Shown piece by piece: positions 18,818 to 27,920 of a DNA stretch of 64,000 nt. Source of the stretch: an uncultured Pelagibacteraceae bacterium. Lineage in GTDB: Bacteria > Pseudomonadota > Alphaproteobacteria > Pelagibacterales > Pelagibacteraceae. Position 1 is the stretch's first letter. The number at the start of each line of letters is the position of its first letter. The stretch lies in contig CACFLX010000006.1 in the NCBI GenBank assembly GCA_902567235.1, positions 1-64,000 on the forward strand, in the 5' to 3' direction. The notes below the pieces were generated by a model. It was given only the letters and a program-made list of their open reading frames with translations, searched no databases and was not told where the DNA came from. The translations under genes and the position numbers were made by a program.

Positions 18818-19507
18818 ATGACTCAAAAACTTACCATATTATTTGATTTAGACGGAACTTTGGTTGATACAGCTCCAGATCTTATGAATGCCCACAATCA
18901 TGTTATGAAAAAATTTGGATATAAAACCAAATCAACTGATGACATAAGAAAATTAGTAGGTCAAGGTGCAGGATCATTGATTGGTAGATCTGTATGGGGT
19001 CAGGCAAAAAAAGAATTAAAAAATATAAATGATGATAAAATTAAGAAAGAGATGGTAACAGAGTTTATAGATTTTTATGGAAAAAATATTGCAATTGAAA
19101 GTAAATTAATTAATGGAGCTCATGATTTTTTGAAATGGTGTAAAGAAAAAAAAATATCAATGGGTGTGTGTACAAACAAACAAGAACATCTTGCAATTGA
19201 TTTATTAAAACAAATTAAAGTTTATGATTTTTTTGAATATGTTGCTGGAAGTAATACTTTTGATTTTTGCAAACCTGATCCTAGACATTTAACTAATGTA
19301 ATAGAAATTATGCAAGGTGATATAAAAAAAAGTATAATGATCGGTGATAGTGAAACGGATGGAAACGCAGCTAAGGCTGCTGGAATACCATTTATTCTAT
19401 TAGAAGATGGATATACTGAAAAAAACGTAAATGAAATATCACATGATCATTTAATAAGAGATTTTGTTGGAATTGAAAAAATAGTTCAAAAATACTTACA
19501 TCATTAA
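18818..19507 (+). CDS. gph: HAD-family phosphatase, phosphoglycolate phosphatase-like
   Basis: 229-residue HAD superfamily hydrolase with the nucleophile motif FDLDGTLVDTAP (Asp at 10), motif II in GVCTNKQEH, motif III Lys in CKPDPRH and motif IV GDSETDGNAAKAAG. A helical cap domain lies between motifs I and II, as in phosphoglycolate phosphatase, which clears 2-phosphoglycolate. Related HADs have other sugar-phosphate or nucleotide substrates, so the exact reaction is inferred. Transcribed divergently from the glmU-like/glmS pair. Confidence 0.85.
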   Translation: MTQKLTILFDLDGTLVDTAPDLMNAHNHVMKKFGYKTKSTDDIRKLVGQGAGSLIGRSVWGQAKKELKNINDDKIKKEMVTEFIDFYGKNIAIESKLINGAHDFLKWCKEKKISMGVCTNKQEHLAIDLLKQIKVYDFFEYVAGSNTFDFCKPDPRHLTNVIEIMQGDIKKSIMIGDSETDGNAAKAAGIPFILLEDGYTEKNVNEISHDHLIRDFVGIEKIVQKYLHH

Positions 19508-19554
19508 TATTGATTATTGTCATTCCTGGTTGTATTAAAAAACAATAAAAAATT

Positions 19555-19560
19555 GGAGAG
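19555..19560 (+). promoter_or_regulatory. ribosome-binding site for the TTG start of prpD
   Basis: GGAGAG lies 3 bases before the TTG at 19564. It supports this non-ATG start. Confidence 0.65.
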
Positions 19561-19563
19561 AAA

Positions 19564-21066
19564 TTGAAAATTCATACTGTAAAAGTTTACCCATCAAAAA
19601 TTAAATTAAGTAAGAAAAATCAACTTGCCTGGAAATTAGCAGAAATATCTAGTGACAACGCAAAATTAAATAAAAAATCTATTGAAATGGTAATCAATAG
19701 AATTATTGATAATGCTTCCGTTGCAATTGCTTCATTAAATAGAAAATCTGTAATTTCTTCAAGAGAAATGGCTTTAAAGCATCCAAAGAAATATGGGGCA
19801 ACATTGTTTGGTATTAATTCAAAAAAAAAGTTTGATTGTGAATGGGCAGCGTGGGCAAATGGTACGGCAGTAAGAGAATTAGACTTTCATGATACTTTTT
19901 TAGCTGCAGATTATAGTCACCCTGGTGATAATATTCCTCCTCTTCTCGCTGTTGCTCAACAAAACAAAAAAAGTGGAATGGATTTATTAAGAGGTATAAT
20001 TACCGCTTATGAAGTTCAAGTAAATTTAGTTAAAGGAATTTGTTTACATAAACATAAAGTTGATCATATTGCACATCTTGGACCTAGTGTTGCCGCTGGT
20101 ATTGGAACAATGCTTAGATTAAATACAAATATAATTTATCAAGCAATTCAACAGGCACTTCATACGACAATATCTACTAGACAATCAAGAAAAGGTGAAA
20201 TTTCAAGCTGGAAGGCTTACGCGCCTGCTCATGCTGGTAAACTTGCAATCGAAGCTGTAGATAGAGTAATGCGTGGTGAAGGAGCGCCAAGCCCTATTTA
20301 TGAAGGAGAAGATAGTGTAGTTGCTCGAATACTAGATGGTAAAAAAGCTTCATATAAAGTTCCATTACCAAAAAGAAATGAAGAAAAAAAAGCAATCTTA
20401 GAAACATATACAAAAGAATATTCGGCCGAATATCAAGCACAAGCTCTTATCGATATAGCTAAAAAACTTAACAAAAAAATTCAAAATCTTAGCCAAATTA
20501 AAAAAATTGATATCTATACAAGTCATCACACACATTATGTAATTGGAACAGGTGCAAATGATCCTCAAAAAATGGATCCAAAGGCAAGTAGAGAGACACT
20601 AGATCATTCAATAATGTATATATTTGCTGTCGCTTTAGAAGATGCTAGTTGGCATCATGTTAACTCATATAAAAAATCAAGAGCTAATAAGAAAAGTACG
20701 ATCAAGATTTGGAAATCAATTAAAACACATGAAGATAAAAAATGGACTAAAAAATATCATGACCCCAATCCAAAAAATAAATCATTTGGAGCAAAAGTAG
20801 TTGTGACATTAAATAATAATAATAAAATTATTGAACAATTAGATAAAGCTGATGCACACCCTTATGGATTAAGACCATTCGTAAGAAAAAATTATATAAA
20901 TAAATTTTTAACATTAACAAAAAATATTCTTTCTAAAAAAGAAAGTGACCGTTTTTTAAAAACTGTACAAAATTTAACAAAATTAAAATCAGGCCAGTTA
21001 AATAAACTTAATATAGAAATAAAAAGTTCAAATTTGAAAAAAAATAATAAAAAAGGGATTTTTTAA
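19564..21066 (+). CDS. prpD: 2-methylcitrate dehydratase
   Basis: PrpD/MmgE family dehydratase, 500 residues, acting on 2-methylcitrate in propionyl-CoA oxidation. Conserved pieces include ELDFHDTF, HPGDNIPPLLAVAQ, HIAHLGPSVAAG, SSWKAYAPAHAGK and the C-terminal DHSIMYIFAVAL and ADAHPYG. The start is a TTG at 19564, supported by a GGAGAG ribosome-binding site at 19555-19560 and by no ATG within 100 codons that would keep the N-terminus. It overlaps prpB by one base, so prpD-prpB-prpC are one operon. A PrpR/PrpQ-type regulator is not seen nearby. Confidence 0.92.
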   Translation: MKIHTVKVYPSKIKLSKKNQLAWKLAEISSDNAKLNKKSIEMVINRIIDNASVAIASLNRKSVISSREMALKHPKKYGATLFGINSKKKFDCEWAAWANGTAVRELDFHDTFLAADYSHPGDNIPPLLAVAQQNKKSGMDLLRGIITAYEVQVNLVKGICLHKHKVDHIAHLGPSVAAGIGTMLRLNTNIIYQAIQQALHTTISTRQSRKGEISSWKAYAPAHAGKLAIEAVDRVMRGEGAPSPIYEGEDSVVARILDGKKASYKVPLPKRNEEKKAILETYTKEYSAEYQAQALIDIAKKLNKKIQNLSQIKKIDIYTSHHTHYVIGTGANDPQKMDPKASRETLDHSIMYIFAVALEDASWHHVNSYKKSRANKKSTIKIWKSIKTHEDKKWTKKYHDPNPKNKSFGAKVVVTLNNNNKIIEQLDKADAHPYGLRPFVRKNYINKFLTLTKNILSKKESDRFLKTVQNLTKLKSGQLNKLNIEIKSSNLKKNNKKGIF

Positions 21067-21962
21067 TGCATTTTGTTAAAAAAAAACCAGAAGAAAAAAG
21101 GATAGAATTTGATGCAAAATTAAAGTCAAAAAAAATATTAAGAGTTCCAGGCGCTTATAATCCCTTAACAGCAAAAGTAATTGAAGAAATTGGATATGAT
21201 GCTGTTTATGTTTCTGGCGGTGTTATGTCTAACGATTTAGGATATCCTGATATTGGTTTAACTACTTTAAAAGATGTAAGTAATAGAGCTAATCAAATAG
21301 CTAGAGTTACAAACTTACCAACAATTGTCGATATTGATACTGGATTTAAATCTTGTAAAGAAACTATTGAAACCTTTGAAAAATTTGGAATTACTGGAGT
21401 TCACATCGAAGATCAAGTAGCACGAAAAAGATGTGGTCATCTTGAAAATAAAGAATTGATTACAAAAGAAAAAATGATCAAAAAAGTTAAAGAATGTGTA
21501 AGTTCAAAAAAAGATAAAAATTTTAAAGTGATAGCAAGATCAGATGCAAAAAATGTTGAGGGTATTGATAAGATGATAGACAGGTGTAAAAGCTACGTTG
21601 ATGCTGGTGCAGAAATTATTTTTCCTGAAGCTTTGCATGATGAAAAAGAATTTGAAAAAGTAAGAAAATCTTTAAACTGTTATCTGCTAGCTAATATGAC
21701 TGAGTTTGGTAAATCAAAATTATTAAATTATAAAGAATTAGAAAATATAGGTTACAATATAGTAATTTACCCTGTTACAACTCAGCGATTAGCTATGAAA
21801 AATGTGGAAGATGGACTGCGTGCTATTTTTGACGATGGACATCAAAACAATATTATTGATAAAATGCAAACAAGGAAAAGATTGTATGATTTAGTTGAGT
21901 ATGAAAAATACAACTCACTAGATGAAAAGATTTATAATTTTAATACAGAGGGTCATGAATAA
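21066..21962 (+). CDS. prpB: 2-methylisocitrate lyase
   Basis: Cleaves 2-methylisocitrate to pyruvate and succinate. A 298-residue isocitrate-lyase-superfamily TIM barrel with RVPGAYNPL, YVSGG, the metal-binding DIDTGF and the active-site loop KRCGH (residues 121-125), which distinguishes methylisocitrate lyases from phosphonopyruvate relatives. It overlaps prpD and prpC by one base each. Confidence 0.94.
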   Translation: MHFVKKKPEEKRIEFDAKLKSKKILRVPGAYNPLTAKVIEEIGYDAVYVSGGVMSNDLGYPDIGLTTLKDVSNRANQIARVTNLPTIVDIDTGFKSCKETIETFEKFGITGVHIEDQVARKRCGHLENKELITKEKMIKKVKECVSSKKDKNFKVIARSDAKNVEGIDKMIDRCKSYVDAGAEIIFPEALHDEKEFEKVRKSLNCYLLANMTEFGKSKLLNYKELENIGYNIVIYPVTTQRLAMKNVEDGLRAIFDDGHQNNIIDKMQTRKRLYDLVEYEKYNSLDEKIYNFNTEGHE

Positions 21963-23086
21963 TGAGTGATGATATTAAAAAAGGCTTATTAGGTATTGTT
22001 GTTGATGAAACAACTGTATCTCAAGTAATGCCAGATATTAATTCTCTTACTTATAGAGGTTATGCGGTTCAGGATCTTTGTGCAAAATGTAGTTTTGAAG
22101 AGGTTGCTTATCTTGTTTTAAATGGAGAACTTCCAAACAAAAAACAGTTAAAAAGTTTTATTAAAGAAGAAAGATCAGATCGGAAACTTTCAAAAGAAAT
22201 TTTAAGCGATATTAGAAAAATGCCAAAAAAAGCTCATCCAATGGATGTAGCTAGAACTGCTGTAAGTCTAATGGCTTTAGAAGATAAAGAAACAAAAGAT
22301 AATTCTCCAAAAGCCAATATGAGAAAAGCTATAAGAATATTTTCAAAAACTCCTATTGCTTTAGCTGCCTTTTTTAGAGCTAGAAAAGGTAAAAAAATGA
22401 TAGCTCCAAAAAAAAATTTATCTTTCTCTGAAAACTTTTTTTATATGTGTTTTGGAAAAGTTCCGAGTAAAGAAATTGTTAAGGCCTTTGATGTGTCTTT
22501 AATTCTTTATGCAGAACATAGTTTTAATGTTTCAACATTTACTGCAAGAACTATAACTAGTAGTTTATCTGATATTCATGGAGCAATAACTGGTGCTATA
22601 GCAAGTCTAAAAGGGCCTTTGCATGGTGGTGCCAATGAAGAAGTGATGCATATGATGAATAAAATTAAAAAACCTGAAAATGCTCTAAAATGGATTAATA
22701 AGGCCTTAAAAAATAAAGATGTTGTTATGGGATTTGGACACAGAGTTTACAAAAGAGGTGACTCAAGAGTTCCTACGATGGAGAAGTACTTTAAAAAAGT
22801 TGCATCAATAAAAAAAGATAAAAAGTTTATTAAAATTTACGACATTGTTAAAAATGTCATGATTGAGAGAAAAAATATTCACCCAAATGTTGACTATCCT
22901 ACCGGGCCAACTTACCATTTAATGGGATTTGATACGGATTTCTTCACACCTATTTTTGTAATATCTAGAATTACTGGTTGGTCTGCACACATTATGGAAC
23001 AACATGCGGCAAATAAATTAATAAGGCCACTTTCTAAGTATAGTGGAGCAAAGCATAGAAAAGTTATGCTTTTAAACCAAAGATAA
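21962..23086 (+). CDS. prpC: 2-methylcitrate synthase
   Basis: Citrate-synthase-family enzyme that condenses propionyl-CoA with oxaloacetate. The 374-residue length is the short type seen in PrpC. Active-site motifs: SDIHGAITGAIASLKGPLHGG (first His region, split across two strands), GFGHRVYKRGDSR with the catalytic His, and a terminal Asp region in YPTGPTYHLMGFDTDFFTP. The PrpC assignment over citrate synthase rests on length and on the prpD-prpB neighbours. Confidence 0.92.
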   Translation: MSDDIKKGLLGIVVDETTVSQVMPDINSLTYRGYAVQDLCAKCSFEEVAYLVLNGELPNKKQLKSFIKEERSDRKLSKEILSDIRKMPKKAHPMDVARTAVSLMALEDKETKDNSPKANMRKAIRIFSKTPIALAAFFRARKGKKMIAPKKNLSFSENFFYMCFGKVPSKEIVKAFDVSLILYAEHSFNVSTFTARTITSSLSDIHGAITGAIASLKGPLHGGANEEVMHMMNKIKKPENALKWINKALKNKDVVMGFGHRVYKRGDSRVPTMEKYFKKVASIKKDKKFIKIYDIVKNVMIERKNIHPNVDYPTGPTYHLMGFDTDFFTPIFVISRITGWSAHIMEQHAANKLIRPLSKYSGAKHRKVMLLNQR

Positions 23087-23088
23087 AT

Positions 23089-23262
23089 TTAATCTAAATC
23101 TAAATCTCCACATTGTACTTTTGTGAATACACAAGTTGAATAATGATAAGTGGTTTTAACATCTTTTATAACGCCTAAAGCAGTTCCTTCAACACTTCCT
23201 GTTACTGTATTACATTGATTGAGAGTGATAAGTAAAAATAATAATAAAATTATTTTATTCAT
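23089..23262 (-). CDS. small entericidin-like lipoprotein (57 aa)
   Basis: An ATG at 23262 opens a 57-codon frame ending at 23089. The product starts MNKIILLLFLLITLNQCNTV: a Lys after Met, a hydrophobic run and a Cys at residue 17, then a GSVEGTALGVIKDVKTTYH stretch and two more Cys. The size and the pattern C-N-T-V-x-G resemble small membrane lipoproteins of the entericidin type, though the -1 residue before Cys is Gln instead of Gly/Ala/Ser, so the lipobox is atypical. It follows nrdB by 12 bp on the same strand and converges with prpC. Function unknown. Confidence 0.6.
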   Translation of the reverse strand: MNKIILLLFLLITLNQCNTVTGSVEGTALGVIKDVKTTYHYSTCVFTKVQCGDLDLD

Positions 23263-23274
23263 TATTTAAAACAT

Positions 23275-24282
23275 TTACGAAAATGCTTCTGTCCAGTTTC
23301 CTTGGGTCGACGCTTTTGAATATTCCGTTGCTCTTCCTTCAAAGAAGTTCATATGTTCAACTGCGTTCAACATAGTATCTAGCCAAGTTAAAGGGTTTTT
23401 GTCTACTTTGTAAATTGGCTCTAAACCTAATTGAGCAAGTCTTCTATTTCCAATAAACCTTATGTAATCTTTAACTTCTTGTGCTGTTAATCCTTCCATT
23501 GGTCCCATTTCAAAAGCTAAATCAATAAATGCATCTTCGTGATGAATTATAGTTCTGCAAGCTTCGTAAAGTTCTTTTTTAAGTTGAGGTGTCCAAATTT
23601 CTGGATTTTCTTTTATAAATTCTTTGAATAATCTTATCATAGAATTACAATGTAAAGTTTCATCTCTTACTGACCAAGTAACTATCTGGCCCATACCTTT
23701 CATTTTATTAAATCTTGGAAAATTAAGTAAGATTGCAAAGCTTGCAAACAATTGTAGTCCTTCAGTGAATGCACTGAACACTGCCATTGTTTTTGCAATG
23801 TCTTCTTTTGAGTTGACATTAAAGCCTTGCATGTAATCATATTTATCTTTCATTTCTTTATATTTCATGAACGCTGAATATTCAGACTCAGGCATTCCAA
23901 TTGTGTCAAGTAAATGAGAATAAGCTGCAATATGAACTGTTTCCATTGATGCAAATGCTGTCATCATCATTAAAACCTCAGTTGGTTTAAAAACTGTAGT
24001 GTAATGTCTTAGATAACAATTATTAACTTCAACGTCGGCTTGAGTAAAAAATCTAAAGATTTGAGTTAGTAAATTTTTTTCAGCTTGTGATAAATTTTTT
24101 TGCCAATCTCTTACGTCATCACCTAACGGTACCTCTTCTGGTAACCAATGAATTCTTTGCTGAGTTAACCAAGCATCATAACACCATGGATATCTAAATG
24201 GTTTGTACACCGGGTTCTCCACTAACAAACCCATTTTTTTTGGAGTGATTATTTCTTTTTTAACATTTTTTATTACTGACAT
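23275..24282 (-). CDS. nrdB: ribonucleoside-diphosphate reductase, beta subunit
   Basis: Class I R2 subunit holding the metal cofactor and radical. Ferritin-like ligands appear in order: EVNNCYLRHY, ASMETVHIAAYSHLL, FTEGLQLFASF and RDETLHCNSM. I place the start at the ATG at 24282, 9 bases after GAGGA in the end of nrdA; another in-frame ATG at 24291 adds three residues and sits too close to that site. About 335 residues. The start overlaps the nrdA 3' end, so the two subunits are translationally coupled. Confidence 0.94.
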   Translation of the reverse strand: MSVIKNVKKEIITPKKMGLLVENPVYKPFRYPWCYDAWLTQQRIHWLPEEVPLGDDVRDWQKNLSQAEKNLLTQIFRFFTQADVEVNNCYLRHYTTVFKPTEVLMMMTAFASMETVHIAAYSHLLDTIGMPESEYSAFMKYKEMKDKYDYMQGFNVNSKEDIAKTMAVFSAFTEGLQLFASFAILLNFPRFNKMKGMGQIVTWSVRDETLHCNSMIRLFKEFIKENPEIWTPQLKKELYEACRTIIHHEDAFIDLAFEMGPMEGLTAQEVKDYIRFIGNRRLAQLGLEPIYKVDKNPLTWLDTMLNAVEHMNFFEGRATEYSKASTQGNWTEAFS

Positions 24283-26210
24283 GATAAACATTCCTCATAT
24301 TCTTGTTCTTCGTTTTGTTGATTTTTAGATTTATAAACATTGGCCGTAACATCGGTTAATTTTGCATCATTAACATTTTCAGCTCTTTGGATTGACTTAG
24401 ATCTACAATAATAAAGGCTCTTAAGACCTTTCTTCCATGCCTGAAAATGAATTTGATGTAGTTCTTTTTTATGAATGTCTGCAGGTACAAATATATTAAT
24501 AGATTGTGCTTGAGATATATGTGGCGTTCTATCAGCACCTAATTCAACAATCCATTTTTGATCCAATTCAAAGGCTGTTTTGAACACATCTTTTTCTTGC
24601 TGTGTTAAGAAATCTAAATGAGATACAGAACCTTGATTGGTTGTGATACTGGACCATGTTTCATCATCATTTTTATTGTGTTTTTCTAATATTTTTTCAA
24701 GATGTCTATTTCTAACATTAAAAGATCCTGAAAGTGTTTTATGTGTAAAACTATTAGCAGCAATTGGCTCAACACCTGGAGAGGTACCTCCACAAATAAT
24801 TGATATTGAAGCTGTAGGGGCTATTGCTGTTTTGTTTGAAAATCTTTCTTTTATTCCATAATCTGCAGCATCTGGACATGCTCCTCTTTCTTCTGCTAAA
24901 TCTTTTGAAGCTTTATCTACATCTTTTTGAATATGTTCAAAAATCTTTTTATTCCAAACTTTGCTCATAACTGACTCAAGTGGAATCATTTTTTTTTGAA
25001 AGAACGAATGAAGGCCCATAACGCCTAAGCCTACACTTCTTTCTCTCATAGCTGAGTATGTAGCATCACTAAATTCTTCAGGTGCTCTTTCAATAAAATC
25101 TGTTAACACATTATCTAAAAATCTCATTACATCGCCTATAAAATTTTTATCATCTTTCCATTCATCATATTTTTCTATATTTAAAGAAGATAAACAACAT
25201 ACGGCTGTTCTATCTCTGCCTTCTTTATCAACTCCAGTTGGTAAAGTAATTTCACTACATAAATTAGATGTCTTGACTGTTAATCCAGCAAGCTTATGGT
25301 GTTGGGGAATAAGTCTATTTACTGTATCAATATAAATTATATAAGGTTCTCCTGTTTCTATTCTTGCTGTTAACAATCTTATCCATAAGTTTCTCGCAGA
25401 AACAGTTGACTGAACTACTCCATCTTTGGGACTTTTTAGTGCCCATTGTTCATCAAGCTCAACTGCTCTCATAAAAGCATCAGTTACGAGTACACCGTGA
25501 TGAAGATTTAATGATTTTCTATTTGGATCTCCTCCTGTTGGTCTTCTCATTTCAATAAATTCTTCTATCTCTGGATGGTCAATTGGAAGATAACAAGCAG
25601 CCGAACCTCTTCTAAGTGATCCTTGGCTAATTGCCATTGTTAAAGAATCCATTACTTTAATGAAAGGAATTATTCCTGAAGTTTTCCCTACTCTGCCTAT
25701 TTTTTCTCCAATAGATCTTAGGTTTCCCCAATAGCTTCCAATACCTCCACCTTTAGCAGCTAACCAAACGTTTTCACTCCAAAGATCTAAAATTCCATGA
25801 AGACTATCATTTGCTTCATTTAAAAAACACGAAATCGGTAAGCCTCTTTTGGTTCCACCATTAGAAAGTACTGGCGTAGCTGGCATGAACCAAAGATTAC
25901 TTATATAATTATATAATCTTTGAGCATGTAAGTTATCATCGGCATAATGGCTTGCTACTCTTGCAAATAAATCTTGGAAGGATTCGTTAAAACCTAAATA
26001 CCTATCGCTTAAAGTTGCTTTTCCAAACGATGTTAAATTTTCATCTTTGGTTCTATCAATTTTAATTGTTATGCCTTTTGAATTTTGAAATAGTTCAGTT
26101 TCATTGTTTAAAGAAAATAAATCTGGTCTTTTATCTAAGTGGTTTTCTTGTGTTGCTGGTGAAAATTCAGAGACAGCTTTCTTGATAGCTTGAGACAAAA
26201 CTTTATTCAT
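24273..26210 (-). CDS. nrdA: ribonucleoside-diphosphate reductase, alpha subunit
   Basis: Large catalytic subunit of class I ribonucleotide reductase. The 645 residues include the substrate-site Cys in PISCFLNEANDSLHG and NLCSEITLP, the radical-site loop TAVCCLSSLNIEKYD, PTASISIICG-type motif (APTASISIICGGTSPG) and the C-terminal mobile ECLSCQ pair. It is about 115 residues shorter than E. coli NrdA because the N-terminal ATP-cone is not present, a form common in alphaproteobacteria; overall activity control by dATP at an ATP-cone is thus not expected here. A candidate LexA-type box lies 91-105 bp upstream. Confidence 0.95.
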   Translation of the reverse strand: MNKVLSQAIKKAVSEFSPATQENHLDKRPDLFSLNNETELFQNSKGITIKIDRTKDENLTSFGKATLSDRYLGFNESFQDLFARVASHYADDNLHAQRLYNYISNLWFMPATPVLSNGGTKRGLPISCFLNEANDSLHGILDLWSENVWLAAKGGGIGSYWGNLRSIGEKIGRVGKTSGIIPFIKVMDSLTMAISQGSLRRGSAACYLPIDHPEIEEFIEMRRPTGGDPNRKSLNLHHGVLVTDAFMRAVELDEQWALKSPKDGVVQSTVSARNLWIRLLTARIETGEPYIIYIDTVNRLIPQHHKLAGLTVKTSNLCSEITLPTGVDKEGRDRTAVCCLSSLNIEKYDEWKDDKNFIGDVMRFLDNVLTDFIERAPEEFSDATYSAMRERSVGLGVMGLHSFFQKKMIPLESVMSKVWNKKIFEHIQKDVDKASKDLAEERGACPDAADYGIKERFSNKTAIAPTASISIICGGTSPGVEPIAANSFTHKTLSGSFNVRNRHLEKILEKHNKNDDETWSSITTNQGSVSHLDFLTQQEKDVFKTAFELDQKWIVELGADRTPHISQAQSINIFVPADIHKKELHQIHFQAWKKGLKSLYYCRSKSIQRAENVNDAKLTDVTANVYKSKNQQNEEQEYEECLSCQ

Positions 26211-26300
26211 TTAACTCCCTTATTTTAACTGTTTTTTAGTAAAACAACTAGATGTTGTATGTAGATTTCTTTAATATACTATATAAATTAGAAATCAATA

Positions 26301-26315
26301 GAACATATATAGAAC
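26301..26315. promoter_or_regulatory. candidate LexA-type box (GAAC-N7-GAAC)
   Basis: The bases GAAC ATATATA GAAC occur once between nrdA and the divergent phosphomannomutase gene; read on the nrdA strand this is GTTC-N7-GTTC, the direct-repeat SOS box known for alphaproteobacterial LexA. Rough composition arithmetic gives about one chance match in the whole window, so only its position in a promoter region argues for function. No lexA gene is in the window. Confidence 0.35.
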
Positions 26316-26365
26316 ATAATAAATAAATATCAATAAAAAAAATAAAAAAATATAAGTATATCAAC

Positions 26366-27820
26366 ATGGAAAATTCAATAAAAATAGATCCATATGGTTT
26401 TAGAGAATATGACGCCAGATGGTTGTATGAAAAAAACGTTAATCTCAAAGGTATTGAAAGCCTAGGAAAAGGTCTTGGAACCCAAATTATAAAACATACA
26501 AAAAAAAATAATCCAAGAATAACTGTTGGTCAGGATTATAGATCATATAGTGAAGAGATAAAACAAAGCTTAAAAAAAGGATTAATTTCTACAGGATGCT
26601 TTGTGGAAGATTTAGGATTATCGTTATCACCAATGGTTTACTTTTCACAATTTAATTTAAATTCTGATGCTATTGCAATGGTAACCGCAAGTCACAATGA
26701 GAATGGTTGGACCGGTGTTAAAATGGGTATCAAAAGAGGCTTAACTCATGCACGGGAAGAAATGGAAGAACTAAAAGATATAACTTTAAATCAAAGATTT
26801 ATTAAAGGAGAAGGTAAAGAAAAAGAAATAAAAGGTTTTCAAAAAATTTATAAAGATAATTTAATAAATAATAATAAAATCAATAAAAATATTAAAGCAG
26901 TAGTAGCATGCGGTAATGGCACAGCGGGTATTTTTGCACCTGATATATTAAGAGGAATTGGTTGTGAGGTTATAGAATTAGATTGTAAATTAGATTGGAC
27001 TTTTCCAAAATATAATCCAAATCCGGAAGATATGAAAATGTTGCATGCAATTAGTAAGGCTGTAAAAGACAATAATGCTGATATTGGTTTTGGTTTTGAT
27101 GGAGATGGTGATCGTTGTGGGGTAATTGATAATGATGGTAATGAGATTTTTTCAGATAAAATTGGGCTCTTGATAGCAAGAGATTTATCAAATATTTACA
27201 GCAATTCAAAATTTGTAGTAGATGTAAAATCAACTGGGCTATTTTCAACTGATGAAATACTTTTAAAGAATAATTGTGAAACTATTTATTGGAAGACTGG
27301 ACATTCTTACATAAAAAGAAAAGTAAATCACGATAAAGCATTAGCTGGTTTTGAAAAAAGTGGACATTTCTTTTTTAACCCACCATTAGGATATGGGTAT
27401 GACGATGGCATAAATTCAGCTATACAAGTTTGCAAATTATTAAATAATTCACAAAAAAATATGAGTGAATTGATACAAGAATTACCAAAAACTTATCAAA
27501 CACCTACTATGTCGCCATATTGTAAAGATGAGGAAAAATATGATGTAATTGATGATATATCGAAAAAAATAGAAAAAATAAAAAAAGATAAAATAAAAAT
27601 CGATAATCAAGAAATTATAAATATATTAACTGTTAATGGTGTAAGATTCTCTTTTGAAGACGGTTCTTGGGGTTTAATAAGAGCTTCTTCAAATGTTCCT
27701 TCATTAGTTGTTGTTACAGAGAGTCCAACTTCAGATAATAGAAAAAAGAAGATTTTTGAATTTATAGATAATTTACTTCAAAAAACTGGTAAAATTGGCG
27801 AATACGATCAAAAAATATAA
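26366..27820 (+). CDS. phosphomannomutase / phosphoglucomutase
   Basis: Alpha-D-phosphohexomutase family, 484 residues, interconverting hexose 1- and 6-phosphates for sugar-nucleotide synthesis. The phosphoserine loop is TASHNENGW with S109; metal binding is in FGFDGDGDRCGV; the sugar-binding loop is GFEKSGHFFF and the C-terminal phosphate site is in RASSNVPSLVV. The family covers PMM, PGM and PMM/PGM dual enzymes, which cannot be separated here. Transcribed alone from the nrdA intergenic region and followed by a clear terminator hairpin. Confidence 0.9.
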   Translation: MENSIKIDPYGFREYDARWLYEKNVNLKGIESLGKGLGTQIIKHTKKNNPRITVGQDYRSYSEEIKQSLKKGLISTGCFVEDLGLSLSPMVYFSQFNLNSDAIAMVTASHNENGWTGVKMGIKRGLTHAREEMEELKDITLNQRFIKGEGKEKEIKGFQKIYKDNLINNNKINKNIKAVVACGNGTAGIFAPDILRGIGCEVIELDCKLDWTFPKYNPNPEDMKMLHAISKAVKDNNADIGFGFDGDGDRCGVIDNDGNEIFSDKIGLLIARDLSNIYSNSKFVVDVKSTGLFSTDEILLKNNCETIYWKTGHSYIKRKVNHDKALAGFEKSGHFFFNPPLGYGYDDGINSAIQVCKLLNNSQKNMSELIQELPKTYQTPTMSPYCKDEEKYDVIDDISKKIEKIKKDKIKIDNQEIINILTVNGVRFSFEDGSWGLIRASSNVPSLVVVTESPTSDNRKKKIFEFIDNLLQKTGKIGEYDQKI

Positions 27821-27880
27821 ATATTAAATTCAACTAATAAGAGTTAAAGAAAATTAAGAGAATCGCTTATAAGTAAATTA

Positions 27881-27920
27881 AGGGGCGGTAGAGGGAGACT
27901 GAAACCGCCTCTTTTTTTTT
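27881..27920 (+). terminator. Rho-independent terminator after the phosphohexomutase gene
   Basis: AGGGGCGGT at 27881-27889 pairs with ACCGCCTCT at 27904-27912 (9 bp with one G-U pair) around a 14-base loop, followed by nine T. It lies about 60 bp past the stop codon and against the stop of the convergent TauE-like gene. Confidence 0.8.

Noticed and set aside
26244-26258. ACAAC-TAGAT-GTTGT inverted repeat upstream of nrdA as an NrdR box
   Set aside because: The arms agree only in part with the NrdR consensus, and no second box with the usual spacing is seen; not strong enough to list.
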